Below, in pieces: positions 1-5,230 of a DNA stretch of 5,230 bases. The stretch lies in the NCBI GenBank assembly GCA_913009915.1, contig CAJVYZ010000241.1, forward strand, positions 1 through 5,230. The letters are read 5' to 3'. Each line of letters starts with the position of its first letter. Position 1 is the stretch's first letter. Both the position numbers and the translations under genes were made by a program. This DNA is from an uncultured Gemmatimonadota bacterium (GTDB lineage: Bacteria > Gemmatimonadota > Gemmatimonadetes > Gemmatimonadales > GWC2-71-9). The notes beneath the pieces are model-generated. The model saw nothing but the letters and a program-made list of their open reading frames with translations, was not told where the DNA came from and did no database searches.

Positions 1-1637
1 CCCGGGCGGACGCCGGCCACGATGGCCCGGGTCACGTCACCCTGATGCTGCACACCTTCGTGAGCGACGACCTCGAAACGCTCAAGGAAATAGTACGCGA
101 GCCGCTCAAGGGCTACCTCAGTACGGCTACCAACCTGGTCAAGCAGTACGCCTGGTCATTCCCGGCGTTCAAGAAGCGTGAAGGTCAGACGTTCGGCGAC
201 ATCGACCTCAATTCGTTGACCGCAGAGGAAGCGGACGCGCTCATGGAGCACGCCTTCGAGCGCTACTTCGAGACCAGCGGGTTGTTCGGCACACCGGAAT
301 CATGCCTGCCGATGATCGAGCGCCTGAAGGGGATCGACATAGACGAAATCGCCTGCCTGATCGACTTCGGCATCGACAGCGACACGGTCCTGGCCAGTCT
401 CCCCCACCTGGACGCCCTGCGAACCATGGCCCAGCCGACCGCGGCCGAGATTCCGGCCGCCGAGCGAGCCACCGTGGGTGAGCTGATTCGCCGTCACCAG
501 GTGACTCACATGCAGTGCACGCCCTCCATGGCGACGTTGATGCTGTCGGACCCCGGCACCCGGAGCGCGCTGAAGGACCTCGAACACCTGTTGATCGGTG
601 GAGAGGCGTTCCCCCCCGCCTTGGCCGACGCCCTGCGGGAGGCCGGTGTCGAGACCGTCACCAACATGTATGGTCCCACCGAAGCCACCATCTGGTCGAC
701 GGCCCATCTGCTGAATGGTGTCGCTGCCGACGTCCCCATCGGGCGGCCCATCGCCAACACCGAAATCTACCTGCTGGATCGAGACGGCCAGCCCGCGCCG
801 ATCGGCGTGGCCGGCGAATTGTTCATCGGTGGCCGGGGGGTGGTGCGCGGGTACCTGGACCGGCCCGATCTCACGGCGGACCGCTTCGTCCCGCACCCGT
901 TCACGGATAGAGTTGGCGCTCGCCTATACCGCACGGGCGACGTGGCGAGGTACCGCGAGGACGGGGTCATCGACTTCTTGGGGCGGATGGACCATCAGGT
1001 GAAGGTCCGAGGATATCGTATCGAACTGGGGGAGATCGAGTCCCGGCTCACCGAGCACGAGAGCGTCGCCGAGGCCATCGTGATCGCCAGGGGAGAGGGC
1101 GACGACCGTCGCCTGGTGGGGTACATCGTGGCGGAGGGCGAGGCGCCGGGGATGGAAGCGCTGAAAGCTCACCTCCAGCAGACCCTGCCTGACTTCATGA
1201 TACCGGGGCACATAGTGGTGCTCGACCGGCTGCCGCTGACACCCAACGCCAAGGTGGACCGCAAGGCACTACCCGATCCCGAGACCATCCCGGCCAACAC
1301 GACACCGGACGTGGCATTCGTGCCGCCAACCAGCGACATCGAACAGCAGGTGGCCGCGGTGTGGCAGGACGTGCTCAAGGTTCCCCAGATCGGCCTGGAA
1401 GACAATTTCTTCGACCTCGGCGGGCACTCGCTCCTCGTGGTCCAGACGCACCGGCGGCTGAAGGACGACCTCAACCTGGACTTGTCGATTACCGACATGT
1501 TCCGCTTTCCTACGGTCAGGTCACTGGCCTCGTTCCTCGATGGTGGCGGCACCGATAACGCGGGCGTCGAGCAGGGCGTGAGCCGGGCAGCCGGACGCCG
1601 TGCGGCTCTCAAGCGCCGGCGGGGACGGCGGGTATGA
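1..1637 (+). CDS. NRPS module with embedded luciferase-like monooxygenase (5'-partial): MOx end - A (A5-A10) - PCP
   Basis: This is the C-terminal part of a nonribosomal peptide synthetase, a cytosolic megasynthase that activates an amino acid as an adenylate and loads it on a phosphopantetheine arm. The frame is open from position 3, where it already reads as monooxygenase (AGHDGPGHVTLMLHTF), so the ATG at 45 is an internal methionine and the true start is off the left edge. Counting the codon at 3 as residue 1, 544 residues are visible: monooxygenase end (1 to about 139), second half of an adenylation domain (about 155-424), carrier domain (about 445-512) and a basic tail. It stops at TGA 1635-1637 without a thioesterase, reductase or further condensation domain, so the chain must pass to another protein. 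The PKS gene 37 bases downstream is the obvious candidate. Family assignment is very secure; substrate and product are inferred. Confidence 0.96.
   Translation, partial: RADAGHDGPGHVTLMLHTFVSDDLETLKEIVREPLKGYLSTATNLVKQYAWSFPAFKKREGQTFGDIDLNSLTAEEADALMEHAFERYFETSGLFGTPESCLPMIERLKGIDIDEIACLIDFGIDSDTVLASLPHLDALRTMAQPTAAEIPAAERATVGELIRRHQVTHMQCTPSMATLMLSDPGTRSALKDLEHLLIGGEAFPPALADALREAGVETVTNMYGPTEATIWSTAHLLNGVAADVPIGRPIANTEIYLLDRDGQPAPIGVAGELFIGGRGVVRGYLDRPDLTADRFVPHPFTDRVGARLYRTGDVARYREDGVIDFLGRMDHQVKVRGYRIELGEIESRLTEHESVAEAIVIARGEGDDRRLVGYIVAEGEAPGMEALKAHLQQTLPDFMIPGHIVVLDRLPLTPNAKVDRKALPDPETIPANTTPDVAFVPPTSDIEQQVAAVWQDVLKVPQIGLEDNFFDLGGHSLLVVQTHRRLKDDLNLDLSITDMFRFPTVRSLASFLDGGGTDNAGVEQGVSRAAGRRAALKRRRGRRV
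3..420 (+). other. Domain: C-terminal part of luciferase-like flavin monooxygenase (natural-product LLM subfamily)
   Basis: About 139 residues resemble the C-terminal third of the luciferase-like monooxygenase domains found inside NRPS and PKS megasynthases. Recognisable stretches are GHDGPGHVTLMLHTFV at the left edge, RYFETSGLFGTPESC (residues 87-101), IDEIACLIDFG and the closing LPHLDAL. The family uses reduced flavin and O2. The flavin-binding N-terminal part lies outside the window, so catalytic competence cannot be judged. Only a linker of about 15 residues, rich in Ala and Pro, separates it from adenylation-domain sequence. Related A-MOx modules are known from myxobacterial pathways such as myxothiazol and melithiazol, where oxidation of a glycyl unit is proposed. 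The same chemistry here is an inference. Confidence 0.9.
465..1274 (+). other. Domain: NRPS adenylation domain, second half (motifs A5-A10), glycine-like code
   Basis: The adenylation domain resumes with ATVGELIRRHQVTHMQCTPSM and carries A5 NMYGPTE (residues 221-227), A6 GELFIGGRGVVRGY (from 271), A7 YRTGD (309-313), A8 GRMDHQVKVRGYRIELGEIE (327-346), A9 LPDFMIP and A10 NAKVDRKAL with the catalytic lysine K417. Core motifs A1-A4 are absent from the window and presumably precede the monooxygenase insert. Aligning by eye to the GrsA PheA numbering gives Q171 (position 278), L197 (299), G199 (301), M222 (322), I230 (330), W231 (331) and K417 (517). This matches the classical glycine code DILQLGLIWK at six of the seven visible positions. 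Positions 235, 236 and 239 cannot be read, so glycine is a prediction only. Confidence 0.93.
1335..1538 (+). other. Domain: peptidyl carrier protein (PCP/T) with basic C-terminal tail
   Basis: The carrier domain starts near SDIEQQVAAVWQDVLKVP and contains DNFFDLGGHSLL, in which S476 (codon 1428-1430) is the expected 4'-phosphopantetheine attachment site. It ends with the usual helix FPTVRSLASFL. About 32 residues follow to the stop, rich in Gly, Ala and Arg and closing with RRAALKRRRGRRV. Such tails after the last carrier domain can act as linkers or docking elements to the next synthase, but nothing here proves that. Confidence 0.94.
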
Positions 1638-1678
1638 CACGCGCTTCACGATCAGCCAACAGAGCTTTCACGATATGA
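1634..1678 (+). promoter_or_regulatory. NRPS-PKS junction: mini-ORF linked by ATGA overlaps (possible translational coupling)
   Basis: The ATG at 1634 shares ATGA with the NRPS stop (TGA 1635-1637) and opens a third frame encoding 14 residues (MTRASRSANRAFTI). That frame ends at TGA 1676-1678, which in turn overlaps the PKS ATG at 1675. A GGGGA stretch at 1621-1625 lies 8 bases before the first ATG, while only a weak AGAG (1661-1664) precedes the second. The arrangement would allow a terminating ribosome to restart twice. There is no space for a separate promoter or terminator, so the two genes are probably co-transcribed. The peptide resembles nothing I recognise, and chance or a small indel error could also explain it. 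Confidence 0.4.
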
Positions 1679-4600
1679 GCGTTGAAGGACTACCGCCAGG
1701 ATACACCGACACCGACATCGCCGTGGTGGGCATGGCCCTGCGGGTGCCCGGCGCTCGCTCGCTCGACGGCTACTGGCGCAACCTGCGCGACGGCGTCGAG
1801 TCGGTCACGCAATTCGACGACGACGAGCTTCGGGCCGCGGGCGTTGCCGACACTCTCCTGAACGACCCCAACTACGTCAAGTCGGGCGCGATCATCTCCG
1901 ACATGGAGATGTTCGACGCCGGCTTCTTCGGGTTCAACCCCCTGGAAGCGTCCATCATGGACCCGCAACACCGGCACTTCCTGGAAGTCTCCTGGGAAGC
2001 GCTCGAGAGCGCGGGGCACATGCCGGATACCTTCCCGGGATCGATCGGTGTCTTCGGCGGTTCGGGCCACAACGCCTACATGCCCTACAACCTCCTCACC
2101 AACCCGGACCTCATGGAGTCGACGGGGTTCTTTCTGGTGCGGCACACGGGGAACGACAAGGACTTCCTGTCGACGCGGGTCTCCTACCTGCTGGACCTGA
2201 AGGGTCCCAGCATAAACGTCCAGACCGCGTGCTCCACTTCGCTCGTCGCCATCCATATGGCCTCGCAGAGCCTCCTCAACGGCGAATGCGACATGGCGCT
2301 GGCCGGCGCGGTCACCATCGAGCTGCCGCATCGCCAGGGGTATCTCTACAAGGACACCGAGATCCTGTCCCCGGACGGTCACTGCCGGTCGTTCGACGCC
2401 GAGTCCGAAGGGACGATCTTCGGGAGTGGAGTCGGAATAGTGGTCCTGCGGCGACTGGCTGACGCGTTGGAGGACGGTGACCACATCCACTGCGTCGTCA
2501 AGGGCTCGGCGGTCAACAACGACGGCTCCGGCAAGGTCGGTTACCTGGCGCCAAGCGTCGATGGGCAGGCCCAGGCGATCGCCGAAGCGCTGGCCATCGC
2601 CGACGTGGACGCGGAGACCATAGGCTACGTCGAAGCACATGGAACCGGGACCCCGGTCGGCGACCCGATCGAGGCCGCGGCCCTGACGCAAGCGTTCCGC
2701 CAGTTCACCGACCAGACGGAGTTCTGCCGAATCGGATCGGTCAAGAGCAACATCGGGCATCTCGATACGGCAGCGGGCGTGGCCGGATTCATCAAGGTGG
2801 CGTTGGCGATGCAGCACGGAGAGATTCCCCCGTCGCTGCACTTCAACAGTCCCAATCCGGCGTGCCACTTCGACACCAGCCCGTTCGTCGTCAATGACCG
2901 GCTTTCGCCGTGGCCCAACGAGAGCCACCCCCGGAGAGCCGGCATCAGCTCGCTGGGCGTGGGTGGCACCAACGTCCACATGGTCCTGCAGGAGGCGCCG
3001 ACACCGATTCCTGCCGGCTCCTCACGGGCTTGGCAGCTGTTGCCGCTCTCGGCCAAGTCTTCCTCCGCGCTCCAGCGAACGACCGCGAACCTGACCGACT
3101 ACCTCGCCGACCGGCCGGAGTGCGAGCTGGCAGAAGTGGCGTACACACTGCAAGTCGGCCGTAGCGCCATGCGCCACCGGAGCGTGGTGGTGGCCAAGAG
3201 CGTGGCGGATGCCGTGGGAGCATTCGAGGACCCGGAAGCCGGACGAGTGTTCGGCGGCGAAGCGCCGGCAAACGGGCGGGCGGTCGCCTTCATGTTCGCC
3301 GGCGGTGGCGCGCAGTACCCCAACATGGGCGCGGAGCTGTACCGGGACGAACCCGTCTATCGCGACGCCGTCGATGAATGCCTGGACCTGCTCGGCCCCA
3401 TGGTCGACTACGACCTCAAATCGCTGCTGTTCCCCGCCGAGGGAGACGAGGCGGAGGCGGCCCGGCAACTCGAACGGCCGTCGATCACCCTGCCGGCACT
3501 CTTCACCACCCAGTACGCCCAGACCAAACTGTGGACATCGTGGGGGGTAACGCCGGCGGCGATGATCGGACACAGCATGGGGGAGTACACCGCGGCGCAC
3601 TTTGCCGGAGTGTTCGACCTGCGGGACGCGCTTGCGCTGGTACTCCTCCGCGGACAGCTGTTCGAGCGCGTCCCCGAGGGCGGAATGCTCAGCGTCCCGC
3701 TCGGCGTCGAGGACCTCGAGACCATCATGGACGAGCGGTTGTCGATCGCCGCCGTCAACGGACCGGAGTTGTCCGTGGCCTCCGGTCCGGTCGAAGCCAT
3801 CGAACGACTGGAAGCGACCCTGACGGAGCGGGACATCGACTCGGTCCGGGTGCGCATCTCGATCGCGGCCCACTCCATGATGCTCGAGGGGATCCTGGAG
3901 GAATTCGAAGCCTTCTTCCAAAACGTCACACTCTCGCCACCGCAGCTTCCGTTCGTGTCGAATCTCTCGGGTACCTGGATCACTCCCGAGGAAGCAACGG
4001 ACCCGCGGTACTGGGTGCGGCACCTGCGGAACACGGTTCGCTTCGCCGATGGCGTCGCGGAACTGTTCGCCGGAGATCGGGTCCTCCTCGAAGTCGGCCC
4101 CGGCCGTACCCTGGCGACGCTGGCACGGCAGTGCCCTGACCGGCCCGAGGGCGCCGAGCCGCTGAACTCCATGCGCCATCCGGACGACGAGACCTCCGAC
4201 CAGGCCTTCATGCTTGCGGCCCTGGGCCGGCTGTGGCTGGCCGGGGCTCCCGTCGACTTCTCGGCGCTCCACGGGACGGCACCCCCCCGCCGTGTGCCCC
4301 TGCCGGCCTACCCCTTCGAGCGCCAACGCCATTGGGTCGAACCAGGCACTCAGGCGGTGGCGTCAGCGCAGACGGACGAGGACGACGATCCCCTGGCCAA
4401 GCGGACCGACGTGAGCCAGTGGTCGTATCAGCCCACCTGGCGCCGGGTGCCGCTCGAGAGCGACCATCCAGCCGGACAACCCGGTATCCGTGCCCTCGTC
4501 TGCGGTGGCCCCGACGCTCTCGCCGAGGCGCTCGAGGACCGACTAGCGGGAGAGGGACACGAGGTCCTCCGGGTTCACCGATCGGACGGGTATGTCCAGG

Positions 4601-5151
4601 ATCCGTCAGGCTCGATCGGGCTCGATCCGAGCCAGGCAGACCACTGGAGCAGTTTGGTATCCCATCTCAGCGCCTCGGATCGGGTGCCCCAATGGATCTT
4701 CTACCTGTGGCCGACAACCAGTGAGGCCGCGCCCGCCGGCGACATCGAAGCGACGCTGCAAACGAGTTTCTACGGCCCGCTATACCTGGCCCAAGCGCTG
4801 GGCAACGAAGCGATCGATGACGATATTCGGCTGGCGTTGGTATCCAACAGGGTGTACCGCGTGGCCGGGGAGTCGGTCCTGGAGCCGGCCAAGGCCACCC
4901 TCCAGGGCCCGTGCCGGGTCCTCCCCCGGGAATTCCCCAACATCACCTGCCTCCACGCCGACGTGGAATTTCCCCTGGGTGCCGCTTGGAAGATCGCCCA
5001 TCTGGCGGAGCAACTGGTTGGGGAACTCGGCGCGGAAGCCGGTGAGGAAGTCGTCGCCTACCGGGGAATGGACCGTTGGGTCCAACGATTCGAGCAGGTC
5101 ACCCTCCCTGAGGATGGCCCAGGGCGCTTGCGCGACCAGGGCGTGTATCTC
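1675..5151 (+). CDS. Type I modular polyketide synthase, KS-AT-KR (3'-partial, cut by contig end)
   Basis: This is the N-terminal 1159 residues of a modular type I PKS, which extends an acyl or peptidyl chain by decarboxylative condensation and then reduces the new beta-keto group. Domain order is KS (about 14-441), KS-AT linker, AT (about 537-845), post-AT linker ending YPFERQRHW (W887), and the structural half of a KR (about 910-1159). The ATG at 1675 is preferred because it places the KS motif DIAVVGMA at residue 14, as is usual. A GTG at 1600 in the same frame would add 25 residues and overlap the NRPS gene, and is less likely. No dehydratase lies between AT and KR. The ORF appears to continue to TAA at 5209-5211, but everything after 5151 is sequencing adapter, so the real gene runs on beyond the window, minimally with KR catalysis and probably an ACP. 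Confidence 0.95.
1714..2997 (+). other. Domain: beta-ketoacyl synthase (KS), complete catalytic triad
   Basis: The ketosynthase is full length and intact. The nucleophile is C186 in TACSTSLVA (codon 2230-2232), with H322 in EAHGTGTPVGDP and H362 in KSNIGHLDTAAG, so it should condense rather than only decarboxylate. GPSINVQTACS, ILSPDGHCRSFDAESEGT and GSAVNNDGSGKVGYLAPS are of the kind seen in hybrid NRPS-PKS synthases, which fits acceptance of a chain from the upstream carrier domain. That the upstream partner is the adjacent NRPS is inferred from gene order. Confidence 0.95.
3283..4209 (+). other. Domain: acyltransferase (AT), probably malonyl-type but with atypical specificity motif
   Basis: A cis-acting acyltransferase begins at VAFMFAGGGAQYPNMG. 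Its nucleophile is S634 in GHSMGEYTAA, R659 (LLRGQLFE) is the expected carboxylate-binding arginine, and H733 in IAAHSMML is the catalytic histidine. GHSMG fits the malonyl-CoA group better than the methylmalonyl GHSQG form. The usual HAFH (malonyl) or YASH (methylmalonyl) signature is replaced by IAAH, and the usual YAQPALF region reads ITLPALF. The extender unit is therefore left as malonyl-CoA with low certainty. Confidence 0.93.
4420..5151 (+). other. Domain: ketoreductase (KR), structural N-terminal subdomain only
   Basis: After the post-AT linker comes an acidic stretch (DEDDD) and then WSYQPTWRRVPL (from W916), the usual entry to the KR structural subdomain. Later landmarks are WIFYLWP, LALVSNRVYRVAGE and GPCRVLPREFPNITCLHADVE. 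The last natural residues are DQGVYL, where a Rossmann motif such as ITGGLGGIG normally follows, so the NADPH-binding site and catalytic Ser/Tyr/Lys are missing from the window. KR activity and stereotype (A or B) cannot be predicted. Confidence 0.85.
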
Positions 5152-5209
5152 AGATCGGAAGAGCGTCGTGGAGGGAAAGAGTGTAGATCTCGGTGGTCGC
5201 CGTATCATT
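5152..5209. other. Illumina TruSeq universal adapter (contamination), reverse complement
   Basis: The 58 bases starting AGATCGGAAGAGCGTCGTG match the reverse complement of the TruSeq universal/P5 adapter over its full length. The one difference is at 5171 (G where the adapter has T). Translated in the PKS frame, it gives the well-known artefact peptide RSEERRGGKECRSRWSPYH (V is usual at the first G after RR). The opposite strand gives the equally familiar IRRPPRSTLFP peptide. This is library sequence, not genome. Confidence 0.99.
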
Positions 5210-5230
5210 AAAAAAAAAACACACACACTC
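5210..5230. other. Read-through tail after adapter: A10 plus CA-rich noise
   Basis: Ten A's (5210-5219) followed by CACACACACTC sit outside the adapter match. Poly-A and low-complexity calls are typical when an Illumina read runs past the end of its fragment. It should be trimmed together with the adapter and not read as a biological poly-A tract or microsatellite. Confidence 0.93.

Noticed and set aside
611..617. Seven-C runs (also at 4282-4288) as possible frameshift sites
   Set aside because: The reading frame and domain motifs continue correctly on both sides of each run, so there is no sign of an indel or programmed slippage.
1600..1674. GTG at 1600 as the PKS start
   Set aside because: It would overlap the NRPS end by 38 bases and add 25 residues without similarity to PKS N-termini; the ATG at 1675 gives the usual short lead into the KS.
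1690..2979. Long open frame on the minus strand (about 429 codons) opposite the KS domain
   Set aside because: It lies wholly opposite an intact, motif-complete KS, its translation is low-complexity Arg/Val/Gly/Asp-rich with no recognisable motif, and such antisense frames are usual in high-GC genes.
3022..4332. Long open frame on the minus strand (about 436 codons) opposite the AT domain
   Set aside because: Same reasoning: it mirrors the codon bias of the AT coding strand and shows no family features.
4780..5226. Minus-strand ORF of 148 codons at the right end
   Set aside because: Its start codon and first 25 or so residues are translated adapter and tail; the rest is antisense to the KR subdomain.
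5225..5230. ACACTC at the very end matches the start of the Illumina read-1 primer site
   Set aside because: Six bases inside a CA-rich tail are not enough to call a second adapter copy.

Overview
The window is a fragment of a modular NRPS-PKS gene cluster from a high-GC bacterium. Both genes are on the + strand and fill the window. The codons favour G/C at third positions but are not as extreme as in typical Streptomyces, and no taxonomic marker is present. An actinobacterial, myxobacterial or uncultured environmental host are all possible. The end of the contig suggests a draft or metagenomic assembly.

Region 1 (positions 1-1637) is the 3' part of an NRPS gene whose start lies off the left edge; the frame is open from position 3. 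It encodes, in order, the end of a luciferase-like (flavin) monooxygenase domain, the second half of an adenylation domain (A5 to A10), a peptidyl carrier domain, and a short Arg-rich tail. The monooxygenase runs directly into the region just upstream of A5. The simplest reading is a monooxygenase inserted inside an adenylation domain (A-MOx), with A1-A4 upstream of the window. The readable specificity positions resemble a glycine code.

Region 2 (1638-1674) is a short junction with no room for a promoter. A 14-codon out-of-frame mini-ORF (1634-1678) overlaps the NRPS stop and the PKS start by ATGA at each end. This suggests translational coupling, or possibly a sequence error at the junction.

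Region 3 (1675-5151) is the 5' part of a type I PKS gene with KS, AT and the structural half of a KR domain. There is no dehydratase between AT and KR. The natural sequence stops just where the KR nucleotide-binding motif would begin.

Region 4 (5152-5230) is not biological. Positions 5152-5209 match the reverse complement of the Illumina TruSeq universal adapter with one mismatch, followed by ten A's and a CA-rich tail. The apparent PKS stop codon at 5209-5211 is therefore an artefact.

Together the genes suggest an assembly line in which a glycine-like unit is loaded on the carrier domain, possibly oxidised by the embedded flavin monooxygenase, and then extended by one ketide unit reduced at the beta position. 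The order is inferred from gene order and domain content. The product is unknown.
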